Part shown: positions 26,613 to 35,785 of the stretch, piece by piece
How positions within the stretch are numbered: the stretch's first letter is position 1
How the letters are laid out: every line of letters starts with the position of its first letter
Assembly (NCBI RefSeq): GCF_007991655.1
Contig: NZ_BJYT01000013.1
Coordinates: 62,001-126,000 of the forward strand
DNA length: 64,000 nucleotides
Direction: 5' to 3'
From: Segetibacter aerophilus
Lineage (GTDB): Bacteria > Bacteroidota > Bacteroidia > Chitinophagales > Chitinophagaceae
Made by a program: the position numbers and the translations under genes
The notes under the pieces: generated by a model
What the model was told of the DNA's origin: nothing
The model's database searches: none
The model's input: only the letters and a program-made list of their open reading frames with translations

Positions 26613-28877
26613 ATGTCAATATCTCTACTCAAAAGATGCGGACTAAGCCGCGGTCTTTTCCTAATTTTTATAAATCTTGTTTTCGCTATAACTGTTTCTA
26701 ACGCTCAAAGAATTGTATCAGGGAAAATAATAGATGCAACGAGCAGGCAACCACTTGTTGCAGCAAGTATAGCGGAAGAGGGCAACCAAAAGCATACTGC
26801 CCTTTCTGACCAGGATGGTAATTTCTTAATTCGTGTAAGCAGTGTAACCACAAAGCTCATAGTTTCTTTTATAGGCTTCCAATCTGCAAGCATCACCGTT
26901 ACGGCACAACAAAATGCAAGGATAGAATTGCAGCCTGCTTCTGTGAATCTAAAGGATGTTGTGCTTGATAATAAAAACGTACAGCAAAAGTTTGCAACTC
27001 TCGCAAAAGTGGACCTGGACTTACACCCGGTACGAAATACACAGGAACTATTAAGAGTTGTTCCTGGTTTGTTTGTAGCGCAACACGCTGGAGGAGGCAA
27101 AGCAGAACAGATCTTTTTAAGAGGATTTGACTGTGATCATGGAACAGATATACAGGTGAGTGTAGATGGACTTCCGGTTAATATGGTATCGCACGCCCAC
27201 GGGCAAGGATATGCTGACGCTCACTTTATTATTCCGGAAACTATTAATAATATCGACTATGGTACCGGTCCTTATTACACGCCACACGGCAACTTAAATA
27301 CAGCCGGTTACGTTGCATTTTCAACTTATAATAACATTCAAAAAAGCCAGGTACAGGTAGAAGCAGGCCGCTATAACACCTTTCGCACTCTGGCCGTTAT
27401 CGATTTATTAAAGAAGAATAAGGAGAAGCAAAGCGCTTATGTTGCAGGAGAATTTAATTACACTAATGGAGCTACCATCAACAAACAAAATTTTAACCGC
27501 TTCAATCTTTTTGGTAAGTATAACCTTGCGATAACTCCTGCAACACAATTGACGATTTCCGGTTCAGGTTTTAAAAGTAAGTGGGATGCGTCGGGGCAGA
27601 TACCTGTGAGAGCAGTAATAGATGGTAGTGTTGATCGCTTTGGTTCAATAGACCCTTCAGAAGGTGGACATACTGAAAGGTATAATGCAAATGTCATTCA
27701 TACCCATGCATTTTCAGAAAGTCTTTCCCTAATAAACCAGGGATTTTATACAAGGAATATTTTTAGCTTATTCTCAAATTTCACTTTTTATCTTAACGAT
27801 CCTGTTAATGGAGACGAAATAAACCAGGCGGAAAAAAGAGACATTTTTGGTTATAGTTCAAAGCTGATTAAGAAGAGTATTTACGATAGTTGGACGGTAA
27901 ATTCTACCTATGGGATTGGAGTTCGTTATGATGCAACAAAGAATAGCTACCTCGCCCATTCAGTTAAAAGAGTGTTTCTTGATTACGTGAAACTGGGTAA
28001 TATAAGAGAAGCTAATGCTTATAGCTTTATACAAAAACAGGCAACTTTTAGTAAATGGGTAATAGATGCCGGTCTAAGGTTCGATTACCTTCATTTCAAT
28101 TATTTAGACAAATTACAACCAAGCGAGCCCGCACGGAGTAAAACGATCTTAAGTCCTAAAATAAGTGTTCAATACGCCTTGGCACCAGCAATGGAGGTCT
28201 ATGTAAAAGCGGGTAAAGGTTTTCATTCAAATGATACTAGAGTGGTAGTTGCAAACAAAGGAGAGGAAATTTTACCTGCTGCCTATGGGGTTGATCTTGG
28301 CGTCATCTTTAAACCCATTAACAACCTTGTCGTGAATATAGCCGCGTATTATTTACATCTAAACCAAGAGTTTGTATACGTCGGCGACGACGGTAATATT
28401 GAACCCAGTGGCAGAACAAAGAGAACGGGCATTGACATAATTGCACGCTACCAACTTACAAAATACCTCTTTGCAAATACGAATATCAACTTTACCAAAC
28501 CGAGGTCTCTTGGTGAGCCAAAGGGTGCTGATTATATTCCGTTGGCTCCAAGGGTTACAAGTACGGGAGGATTATTTTATAAAAAGAAAGAAGGCTTTAA
28601 CGGAGGAGTGACATATAGATATATAAAGAACAGACCCGCCAATGAAGACAACTCAATTGTTGCAAAAGGCTACTTTTTGTTAGATGCGTCTGTCAACTAC
28701 TCCAAACCCAAATATGAGGTAGGACTAGCTATGGAAAACATATTAAACAATGAGTGGAATGAAGCGCAGTTTGCAACAGAAAGCAGGCTTCAAAACGAAC
28801 CTTCGCCCATTAGCGAATTAAACTTTACGCCTGGTACACCCTTCTTTATCAGAGCCAAGTTTACCGTATTTTTTTAA
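26613..28877 (+). CDS. TonB-dependent receptor with CarboxypepD_reg domain
   Basis: 754 residues. Signal peptide 1-31, CarboxypepD_reg domain at about 33-115 (RIVSGKIIDATSRQPLVAAS), plug at about 125-235 (ELLRVVPGLFVAQHAGGGKA, then IFLRGFDCDHGTDIQVSVDG) and a barrel ending FTPGTPFFIRAKFTVFF. The plug has the His-rich text HAHGQGYADAHF. Such receptors import siderophores, metals or cofactors across the outer membrane using TonB energy. The His-rich plug and the His-rich neighbour point towards a metal-linked substrate, which is inference. The length (754) is that of a classic receptor rather than a SusC. Confidence 0.9.
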   Translation: MSISLLKRCGLSRGLFLIFINLVFAITVSNAQRIVSGKIIDATSRQPLVAASIAEEGNQKHTALSDQDGNFLIRVSSVTTKLIVSFIGFQSASITVTAQQNARIELQPASVNLKDVVLDNKNVQQKFATLAKVDLDLHPVRNTQELLRVVPGLFVAQHAGGGKAEQIFLRGFDCDHGTDIQVSVDGLPVNMVSHAHGQGYADAHFIIPETINNIDYGTGPYYTPHGNLNTAGYVAFSTYNNIQKSQVQVEAGRYNTFRTLAVIDLLKKNKEKQSAYVAGEFNYTNGATINKQNFNRFNLFGKYNLAITPATQLTISGSGFKSKWDASGQIPVRAVIDGSVDRFGSIDPSEGGHTERYNANVIHTHAFSESLSLINQGFYTRNIFSLFSNFTFYLNDPVNGDEINQAEKRDIFGYSSKLIKKSIYDSWTVNSTYGIGVRYDATKNSYLAHSVKRVFLDYVKLGNIREANAYSFIQKQATFSKWVIDAGLRFDYLHFNYLDKLQPSEPARSKTILSPKISVQYALAPAMEVYVKAGKGFHSNDTRVVVANKGEEILPAAYGVDLGVIFKPINNLVVNIAAYYLHLNQEFVYVGDDGNIEPSGRTKRTGIDIIARYQLTKYLFANTNINFTKPRSLGEPKGADYIPLAPRVTSTGGLFYKKKEGFNGGVTYRYIKNRPANEDNSIVAKGYFLLDASVNYSKPKYEVGLAMENILNNEWNEAQFATESRLQNEPSPISELNFTPGTPFFIRAKFTVFF

Positions 28878-28947
28878 GGCGCCTTGCAGGAATTGATGAC
28901 GGTGCAATATGTAAGCTTTGATCATTTCAAACCCTATTTTCTCAATT

Positions 28948-29208
28948 TTAATTTATTGGCAGAAATACGTTGAAAGTACCGCCCACTCATGGATGCGCTG
29001 AGCTGTAATAAACCTTTATGATTTTCTGCTAATTTTTCACTAAAGCCAGCCCTATGCCTGTGCCTTCATATTCTGCTTTTCCATTTGCCGCTAAAACATT
29101 TTAATTTTTTTTCGGCATACTCTTGTTAGAAGCCAATAGCATTATCTGAAACATCAACTTTCTTGTACAGTTGAACTTAAGCTATCGTTTGTACGTGCTG
29201 CACTGATC
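28948..29208 (-). pseudogene. remnant of a histidine kinase ATPase (HATPase_c) domain
   Basis: In the gap 28878-29364 the minus strand still spells the end of a sensor kinase through several stops and shifts. ISAARTNDSLSSTVQ leads to VSDNAIGF, a stop codon, then QEYAEKKLK. The G2 box follows as GKAEYEGTGIGLALVK, then LAENHKGLLQLSA. After another shift comes VGGTFNVFLPIN and TAA at 28948. These pieces are in the correct order for boxes N/G1/G2 of HATPase_c. The upstream PAS and HisKA parts are not detectable. The gene is clearly dead. Confidence 0.75.
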
Positions 29209-29364
29209 ATAAACAAACTACCTCACTTTCTTTGCCTATGATTCACTGATAATTATTGCTATTTTGATTGCCAGTCAAGAGGTAGAGAAAGCCTATTAAT
29301 AGCAAGGATTGGAATTGTATTGTGACAACCTTTATTGAACTCCCTTTAATTTAAATCTATAAAC

Positions 29365-29736
29365 ATGAGGAAATCCACTATTCGTAAAAGACCTGCATTA
29401 TTAATCATTCTCTTATTTATGCTGGCAACAATTAATAATGGTTGCAGCACAGTACATGTTTACCAGGCAGGCGGACCGCAAGGACGGGAAGGCGGTAACC
29501 AGCCGGGAACTGAGTGGGAAAGCAAGCCAACAAGTACGTTTTTATGGGGCGCAATAAGGCAAGATGTGAAAATTGAAAACTGTGTTCTCGGTGATGGATC
29601 GCGTTTGAATATTGAAGAAATTAAAGTTGAAAAAAACTTCGGTCGCATTGTAGCTACAGTCTTAACACTTGGCATTTGGGAGCCAGTCAAAATCAGTTGG
29701 AGATGTGCCAAACCTAAAACCACCAGTCATGATTAG
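29365..29736 (+). CDS. Bor-like lipoprotein
   Basis: 123 residues with an N-terminal hydrophobic segment and a Cys27 in NNGCSTVHVY, read as a lipoprotein signal. The pattern CSTVHVYQAGG...TSTFLWGAI...NCVLGDGSRLNIEEIKV...ATVLTLGIWEPVKISWRC follows that of the Bor family. That family is named from a phage lambda serum-resistance lipoprotein, but its bacterial relatives are widespread and uncharacterised. Its last 8 bp overlap the start of the FAD oxidoreductase gene, so the two are probably co-translated. Confidence 0.7.
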   Translation: MRKSTIRKRPALLIILLFMLATINNGCSTVHVYQAGGPQGREGGNQPGTEWESKPTSTFLWGAIRQDVKIENCVLGDGSRLNIEEIKVEKNFGRIVATVLTLGIWEPVKISWRCAKPKTTSHD

Positions 29737-31261
29737 AAGAAATGGTACAAAGAGTTGGAAGAATATTCATGCTACTGTTAATCTAACGCTTGAAGATTTA
29801 ATCGATATCGACAACTCTAATGCGCAAGGGTTTTCACAAACTAAGTACGAGCTATTGAACCAGGCGTCTAAAGACATCAATGATCTGATCAAAGAAGCGC
29901 GAATAAAAAAGAAGCACATCCGGGCGATTGGATCAGGATGGGCGTTGTCACACATCCAGGTAACAGAAAACTGGCTTTTAAATACCAAACTATTAAACGA
30001 ATGTTTTGAAGTAGACAAAGAAGCTTTTCACGAAACTTACCCGGAAGATAAAAAACAACTGTTGGTAATTGTTCAATGCGGAATATCAATAGCCGAATTG
30101 AATGTATACCTCGAACTCCCCAAAAACAAAAACAGGATAGCCCGTTCCTTGAAAACAGTTGGAATAGGCGCCGGTCAAACCATCGTTGGTGCGGTATCTG
30201 GAAATACACATGGTGCCGCAGTTAACTTTGGCGCCATACCTGATTTTGTGGTAGCAATTCAAGTATGCGTTGGTGCAGAAAAACCTATATGGATTGAACG
30301 GGCAGACTACCGGGTAATGAACGATGTGTTCATTGAAAAAGTAAATTCAAAGCTTCTTCCCGACACCAATATTTTTAATTCTGCCTTAGTAAGCTTTGGT
30401 GCCTTTGGAATAATTACCGCTTATGCGATAGAAACTGAAAAAATCTATCACATGAAATTTCCGAAAATCCAGGAGATTAATTTGAGTAAAGTAACGGCGT
30501 TGTTTCGCGACCCATCCTATTACGCTAATATTCGTCACCTTGAAATGGTTTTCAATCCCTATGAGGACGATACTTTCTACCTTGTCGAAGGAACGCAGGT
30601 AATTTATGAACAAGGTCTTCCCAACCCACGTCCGCTCTGGGTGATTACTGATAAACTCGGCTACTCGCCGGGAGACTTAACTACAAAATTGTTACTTAAT
30701 CTTCCGCTGGTTTCGGGAAAGAAAAAAAATCAAATCCTATTCAAAGAATATTTAAAAAATGGATTGTTAAGCGAAGTGCGGGGTACGTCGGGTCAACTCT
30801 TTACAGCCACCATTACTTACCTCGAAGGATATAACGAGACAGCTTTCGCTGTTTCAATTAACGATATTGTAGAAACTATAAACATAGCAAAAGAAGCTAC
30901 GAGAGAATTAAAACTGCCCCTTGTTTTCCAGACACGAACGGTTCATCCAGGCCATGCCGTATTTGGATTTACCAACCATTCGCCCCGCGCTATTGTGTTT
31001 GAGTTTGGAATTAGCAACGACGCCAAATATCCCAAGTTTGAAGAATTACTAATAAATAGATTGAAAGCTCAGAACATTAAATACACACTTCACTGGTCTA
31101 AAAACTCCCTCGTGGACAAAGCACGACTTATGGAAATGTACGGTCAGGCAAAAATCGATACATGGAAAAAAAGTAGGGCTACGTTGTTTAATAATGAAAA
31201 AGAGCTGATGGAAATATTTAATAACCCACACTTAAAGCAGGCAGGACTAGACGTTTCCTGA
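29729..31261 (+). CDS. FAD-linked oxidoreductase (FAD_binding_4 / VAO type)
   Basis: 510 residues from the ATG at 29729. A longer frame to 29669 would run deep into the lipoprotein gene. The PCMH FAD-binding fold is seen in AIGSGWALSHIQVTENWLLN, LVIVQCGISIAELNVYL and VGIGAGQTIVGAVSGNTHGA. The C-terminal half (LVFQTRTVHPGHAVFGF, then SPRAIVFEFGIS) recalls the aldonolactone oxidase group of the VAO family. It would oxidise a sugar lactone or related alcohol, but the substrate is not known. It overlaps the Bor-like gene by 8 bp, an unusual partnership. It converges with the DUF5916 gene after only 3 bp. Confidence 0.8.
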   Translation: MIRRNGTKSWKNIHATVNLTLEDLIDIDNSNAQGFSQTKYELLNQASKDINDLIKEARIKKKHIRAIGSGWALSHIQVTENWLLNTKLLNECFEVDKEAFHETYPEDKKQLLVIVQCGISIAELNVYLELPKNKNRIARSLKTVGIGAGQTIVGAVSGNTHGAAVNFGAIPDFVVAIQVCVGAEKPIWIERADYRVMNDVFIEKVNSKLLPDTNIFNSALVSFGAFGIITAYAIETEKIYHMKFPKIQEINLSKVTALFRDPSYYANIRHLEMVFNPYEDDTFYLVEGTQVIYEQGLPNPRPLWVITDKLGYSPGDLTTKLLLNLPLVSGKKKNQILFKEYLKNGLLSEVRGTSGQLFTATITYLEGYNETAFAVSINDIVETINIAKEATRELKLPLVFQTRTVHPGHAVFGFTNHSPRAIVFEFGISNDAKYPKFEELLINRLKAQNIKYTLHWSKNSLVDKARLMEMYGQAKIDTWKKSRATLFNNEKELMEIFNNPHLKQAGLDVS

Positions 31262-31264
31262 AAG

Positions 31265-33745
31265 TTAGCTTTTACTTTTTTTCAACTTTTTTAAATTGAG
31301 ATAGTCGAGGTAGTAGATAACTTTTATTGAAAGATTGTTGTTGTGCGGCTCTGAAATAGTTCTGTCGAAATTCTTGAAGTAGCTATAATCGATCGCCTGG
31401 TTTGATAAGATTCCCTGGTCTTTCCAAACTATATTAATAAAACTACCTGGTGCAAACTGAAGCGTATAAATAGCATCAATGTTGAAAATATTGAAATTTT
31501 GAGGTCTCAATGCAATGTTAGTTTCTCTGGCGGGTGAAAGTGAGCCATCCGTATTCAAATCATACAACTGCCTTTGTTCAACTTTGCTCCAATAGTGTCT
31601 TGCTCTAAAGGTAACACCCGATTTATTGTTGAAATTGTATTTTGCCTCCACCACATTTTCAATCGTTTTTACATCCCTTCTTGAAAAAATTATACTCTTT
31701 AGCACGTTAGTTCCGCTGGCATTTGTTTCAAAAAGCTTTTGAGAAAATCCTGCGTCATTGGTTGCAGGGTTATAAAGCAACGATTGGGTTAAGGAGAACT
31801 TATCACTGAAGCGATATCGGTGTAATAAAGTAAGTTCATGGTTAGGGCTATTAAACAACTTTCTTATACCAACAAAGTAATTGACACTAGCATAGTATTT
31901 TTTCGCTTCATTGGTTTCAAACCATCCGGCAAACTGGACTCGCTGCGGGGACTTAAACGAGTATCCGGTTTCCCTGGGCTCATAAAAGTCATTTCCTTCA
32001 GCAACATAACCAACGAACAGCCCTACCCACCAAAGATTTTTCAATTGACTATTAGCATTCACATTTGTTCTAAAGCTTTGAAAGTTTGAACCGATCTTTT
32101 GATTTGCAAAAGGCTGAAACAAGCTGCTTTGATACGCATTGAAGTTTATCTGCACTCTCTTATACCAATTCTTTGGTTCTATCCACCGATAACCTGTCCA
32201 TAAATAATGGTCGACGTAATTGCGGGTATTTAGGATACCCATGTCATTGATGTCATACTTTTTGTCAGCGATCTCCTGTATCAATTGGTAGTTCCACCTG
32301 CCACCAGTTTTGCCGAAACCGAGATTATGTGAGTAACCAGTAATGCCATTTGAAGAAGGATTAGTCAGGTGGCTGACAGCAAACTTGCCGGTCCAATTGT
32401 AAGTGTTTTTTTTGTTGTTGAAGTTGAATAAGGCAGCACTTACATTAGCGTCATAGTCTGAACCATTTCGCAAGACATTTGTGTTAATGAACGAAACGGA
32501 GGAATTGTTTTTTAAGGTCTGATCGAGCACCAGGATGTTGTAATTGGTCAAGGGGTTTGTCTCTATCTCCCTTGTTTGCCCTAGGCTATTTTCTATTTTA
32601 GCATATGTCGGATTCGTTATAGCGTTGAAAAAACCAATACCTAAACCTTTGCTGGTTCTACCGGAAATTTTCGTTGCATTTACCAACTTTGCTTCCTGCG
32701 CATTCCTCGTTACTTTTTCACCTGCACCTAGATTATTGTAAGCATCTCCAAAATGCAATGGAACTCCTCCAATTCGTCGCGAATAAAAAAGATCTCCTTT
32801 ACTAAAAAGTTCTGTTCCTTCAGTAAAAAAAGGCCTGTTTTCGTTGTATTTAACTTCAAACGGAGAAAGGTTTAAAACCTGGTTATCACTTCGCACCTGC
32901 CCAAAGTCAGGCACTAACGTCATATCTAAAGTAAAACTTTCGGTTATGCCATATTTTACATCCATACCACCATTTATGGAAGTGTTCCAGGGCTTTGAGT
33001 CAAGTTTGTAATGATTGATGTAAGAAGAAAAATAAGGTGAAAGAGATAGGCGAATAGGTGCTTCTATTTTTCCGATATCGCGCCATTGACCTTCCTGGTT
33101 AATAAAGCCATTTACTTTTGGATCGATAGAGTTCCAGGTAAATTGCTGGCCCGTTTTATTGCGCCGTCTTACAAAATTTAATCCCCACGATTGCGTTTCT
33201 TTACTCACAAATCTTAGCGCCGAATAAGGAATTCTTACTTCAAAAGACCATCCATCGCTATTGATTTTTACGCGGCTTTCCCACACAGCACTCCAGCTTA
33301 TATCTTCATTGTTAGTGGAGTATTTAATGTCGAACTGTTCTCCGTAAGGGGTAACAAAAAAACCAAGTGCGTTGATTTTATCATTATAAGTATCGAGGAT
33401 AACCCCTGCAAAATCGTTTATACCTACTTTGTCTCTTCCTATCAGTTCCTTTGAAATACTGTCTTTTGTTTTCTCGTAACAATATCCAGCAAAGTAAACA
33501 GACGTATTATCATAAAGAAGATACATCGTCGTCCGGCTGCTTGAGTCCTCACGTTTTCCTGCATTAGGTCTCTGTTCTATAAAGTTTGTAGCTGACTTTA
33601 CTTCTTTCCATGCCAATTCATCTAGTACCCCATCAATTTTTATCGAACCCACGCTTCTAATTGCGGGCAATTCTTTTTTTTGAACTTGAGAATAAGAGTA
33701 GGAATAAAAGAAAAGAAATAATATCACGAAGAACGAGTAGCGCAT
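31265..33745 (-). CDS. DUF5916 protein: CBM9-like domain plus outer-membrane barrel
   Basis: 826 residues from the ATG at 33745, which begins a signal peptide (MRYSFFVILFLFFYSYSYSQ). Residues about 22-220 form a CBM9-like beta-sandwich (SIKIDGVLDELAWKEVKS, YLLYDNTSVYFAGYCYE, GWSFEVRIPYSALRF). The remainder is a barrel with DUF5916 hallmarks (TLVPDFGQVRSDNQVLNLSP, NENRPFFTEGTELF). These proteins sit in the outer membrane; their ligand is unknown. The -7 element at 33776-33783 supports this start over an upstream ATG at 33778. Confidence 0.88.
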   Translation of the reverse strand: MRYSFFVILFLFFYSYSYSQVQKKELPAIRSVGSIKIDGVLDELAWKEVKSATNFIEQRPNAGKREDSSSRTTMYLLYDNTSVYFAGYCYEKTKDSISKELIGRDKVGINDFAGVILDTYNDKINALGFFVTPYGEQFDIKYSTNNEDISWSAVWESRVKINSDGWSFEVRIPYSALRFVSKETQSWGLNFVRRRNKTGQQFTWNSIDPKVNGFINQEGQWRDIGKIEAPIRLSLSPYFSSYINHYKLDSKPWNTSINGGMDVKYGITESFTLDMTLVPDFGQVRSDNQVLNLSPFEVKYNENRPFFTEGTELFSKGDLFYSRRIGGVPLHFGDAYNNLGAGEKVTRNAQEAKLVNATKISGRTSKGLGIGFFNAITNPTYAKIENSLGQTREIETNPLTNYNILVLDQTLKNNSSVSFINTNVLRNGSDYDANVSAALFNFNNKKNTYNWTGKFAVSHLTNPSSNGITGYSHNLGFGKTGGRWNYQLIQEIADKKYDINDMGILNTRNYVDHYLWTGYRWIEPKNWYKRVQINFNAYQSSLFQPFANQKIGSNFQSFRTNVNANSQLKNLWWVGLFVGYVAEGNDFYEPRETGYSFKSPQRVQFAGWFETNEAKKYYASVNYFVGIRKLFNSPNHELTLLHRYRFSDKFSLTQSLLYNPATNDAGFSQKLFETNASGTNVLKSIIFSRRDVKTIENVVEAKYNFNNKSGVTFRARHYWSKVEQRQLYDLNTDGSLSPARETNIALRPQNFNIFNIDAIYTLQFAPGSFINIVWKDQGILSNQAIDYSYFKNFDRTISEPHNNNLSIKVIYYLDYLNLKKLKKSKS

Positions 33746-33775
33746 TAGTTTGGGGGTATGTATGTAATTAACAGG

Positions 33776-33783
33776 CAAAAATA
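33776..33783 (-). promoter_or_regulatory. TANNTTTG -7 element of the DUF5916 gene
   Basis: The minus strand reads TATTTTTG, exact consensus, 31 bp upstream of the ATG at 33745. Confidence 0.5.
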
Positions 33784-33939
33784 AACCTATAAAAACATAC
33801 CTAACCTACCGCTCGTCATGATTAAAAGCCTTCTATAACCGTAAACACGTGCGTACGGCTACATGCTGATTAAGAAGTAGCTATTACCCTCAAAGACTTA
33901 CAGGGGTTGTGGAACAATAGAGAATGTGGGAAATGAATT

Positions 33940-34140
33940 CTAATGCTCCTGGTCGCTAAGTTCAAACAATTCCTTTTCAACTAATTGTTTAGACATTTCC
34001 TCGAGGTGGAATTTGAAAGGATCGCAACAGGCATTTATTTTAATTGCTTCTGTTTCCAGGTAAACTAGAGCGCGGTATCTATGAGTTGGACATTTTTCTT
34101 TTTCAAGAAGTTTTACTATTTCAGATGGATTTGCTTTCAT
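33940..34140 (-). CDS. small hypothetical protein
   Basis: 66 residues, mostly helical and charged (KLLEKEKCPTHRYRALVYLE, then CCDPFKFHLEEMSKQL). Three cysteines and two histidines could bind a metal, but no known motif is formed. No signal peptide is present. Codon usage is like its neighbours, which is the main argument for a real gene. I do not recognise the family. Confidence 0.45.
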   Translation of the reverse strand: MKANPSEIVKLLEKEKCPTHRYRALVYLETEAIKINACCDPFKFHLEEMSKQLVEKELFELSDQEH

Positions 34141-34323
34141 ATACTAGGGCTTTCGTTTGTGTTTAAGAAATCAAATTCTCTTGCTTAGCTAACCTTTTCA
34201 CAGAAATTAAAACCTGATTAATAGTTTCAATAAATAAATGTAAAGAGACTTTATAATTCAAAAATTTTTTGGTGAATAACTTTAAAAAAATGTGGATTAA
34301 TTGTAAAGGGGAATACACCCACC

Positions 34324-34980
34324 CTATCGATTTGATGGATTTTTCCAACCTTTCAACAATCGTTCTACTGTGCCTTTCAATCTTTCTGATCTTGTTTCAT
34401 TCCGCTTTGCGGTAACAATCCATTCGACATATTCTTTCTTGTTGGTGAAGGATAATTGTTGAAAAAGATCAAAAGCTGCCCGATTTTGTTCAAACTGCAA
34501 AGCAAGATCTTCCGGAAGGCGAACGGTTTTATTTGCCGAATCAACATAATTAAATATTTCCCTTGGTTCTGCTTTCGATTCCTTTTTTTCATCCGCTGCC
34601 GTTTTTAATCTAAATGCAAATGCTGACCATGTTTCATTAAACGCAACAAGGCTAAGCCACTGCAACTCTGTATGCTTTAAAAGTGAATCCCAACCCTTAT
34701 CTCTTGTGAGATCTGTCTTTATCTTGGAAGTGATTTTAGGGTAATAAATCCAACAAACTACTGCGTCTTTTATCATTGCTACTACCCCCTCGACTTCTTT
34801 GTCCAGCTGTTCTTTATTTAAAACAAACCAATGCACCTGGTCATACTTTTTTAGGTTAGTTGAGATATTTACACCTTTTGGAAGCGGTTGTAGCTGTGAT
34901 GCAAAATCAGGTGGCGCGTGAAGCGTAAGCAAGTTCATCTCATCTTTTATCTTGAGCTTCTGACATATTGTTTGCGGCAT
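34324..34980 (-). CDS. YdeI/OmpD-associated family protein with DUF3052-like N-terminus
   Basis: 218 residues from the ATG at 34980; a TTG start 39 bp upstream also fits the frame. The N-terminal part (KLKIKDEMNLLTLHAPPDFA) resembles DUF3052, and the C-terminal tail (FTNKKEYVEWIVTAKRNETR, then GTVERLLKGW) is the OmdA/YdeI motif. YdeI relatives are linked to bacteriocin or polymyxin resistance in enterobacteria; here no role is known. A TATCTTTG box ends only 4 bp before this ATG, so the transcript may be nearly leaderless. Confidence 0.75.
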   Translation of the reverse strand: MPQTICQKLKIKDEMNLLTLHAPPDFASQLQPLPKGVNISTNLKKYDQVHWFVLNKEQLDKEVEGVVAMIKDAVVCWIYYPKITSKIKTDLTRDKGWDSLLKHTELQWLSLVAFNETWSAFAFRLKTAADEKKESKAEPREIFNYVDSANKTVRLPEDLALQFEQNRAAFDLFQQLSFTNKKEYVEWIVTAKRNETRSERLKGTVERLLKGWKNPSNR

Positions 34981-35185
34981 AAGCAAAGATAATAGGTGCT
35001 CGTTAACATCTATTCCCAAGAAACCGTTCCTTTTACAGCCCTGCGAAAAGTAAAGGCAGAGAACACAAGCACTGTTTGCCCTTACGAACTAAAACTTTCT
35101 TAGGTATTTCCTTGCGGAAACCTTTTGACGTTTCTTATATTGCCTTCCTATATTTATAAATAAAATAAAAAACCGAAACACTCTT

Positions 35186-35734
35186 ATGCCTCATCAAAAC
35201 ATTATTACTGGAAACTCCGAAGATGAAGTTTGGAAAACAATAGCGGATCAATTAAACAACAAAAAAGACGACCTTGATTATACGGCTCAATTCAATACGA
35301 CTGACCACTGTGTTGATCTTGATATAGACATTCATCCAGATCGCGGCGAGGAAGGCGAAAAACCTGTGACTTCATTTTCTGTTCAACTTCCTGATGAGAC
35401 CAGCTTTAGGTTTAAGATTCAGAAACAAGGAATAAAACACGAAATAGGAAAGCTTTTTGGAATGCAGGATGTAATTATTGGAAACCGTGAATTTGATAAA
35501 AAGTTTCTCATTCAAAGTAATGATGTGGATAAGGTAAAGAAGGTTCTTTCTGATGAAAAGGTTTCTTCTGAATTATTAAAACATCCGGTTGTTGATTTTA
35601 AAATCAGGGAACGGAAAATTGGCGCTAACAAAGAAATCGTACTAGGCTTGGAACTTGAAGGAGGAATAACTGAAACAGATAGATTAAAGGATGCATTTCA
35701 AGCCTTTAAAGCGGTGCTTAATCACCTTGGCTAG
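35186..35734 (+). CDS. hypothetical cytosolic protein
   Basis: 182 residues, soluble and rich in charged residues, with no signal peptide or membrane helix. A central segment (VIIGNREFDKKFLIQSNDVD, then KVKKVLSDEKVSSELLKH) resembles the F-x-x-x-F-x-I pattern of some DUF3137-like proteins, but the match is too weak to assign. A hairpin terminator follows within 22 bp of the stop. Function unknown. Confidence 0.65.
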   Translation: MPHQNIITGNSEDEVWKTIADQLNNKKDDLDYTAQFNTTDHCVDLDIDIHPDRGEEGEKPVTSFSVQLPDETSFRFKIQKQGIKHEIGKLFGMQDVIIGNREFDKKFLIQSNDVDKVKKVLSDEKVSSELLKHPVVDFKIRERKIGANKEIVLGLELEGGITETDRLKDAFQAFKAVLNHLG

Positions 35735-35755
35735 TTTTCTCACTGTCAACACCTG

Positions 35756-35785
35756 TAGATGATAAGATAAAACTCTTATCATCTA
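35756..35785 (+). terminator. hairpin terminator after the 182-aa gene
   Basis: A 12-bp stem (35756-35767 with 35774-35785), 6-nt loop. It overlaps the stop codon of the convergent membrane-protein gene. Confidence 0.6.

Noticed and set aside
29161-29205. Degenerate copy of the dispersed element (CTTGTACAGTTGA)
   Set aside because: The same bases translate as part of the histidine kinase remnant, which explains them better.
34163-34348. 61-codon minus-strand frame after the YdeI-like gene
   Set aside because: It overlaps the end of the YdeI-like gene in another frame and its text looks like translated AT-rich spacer.
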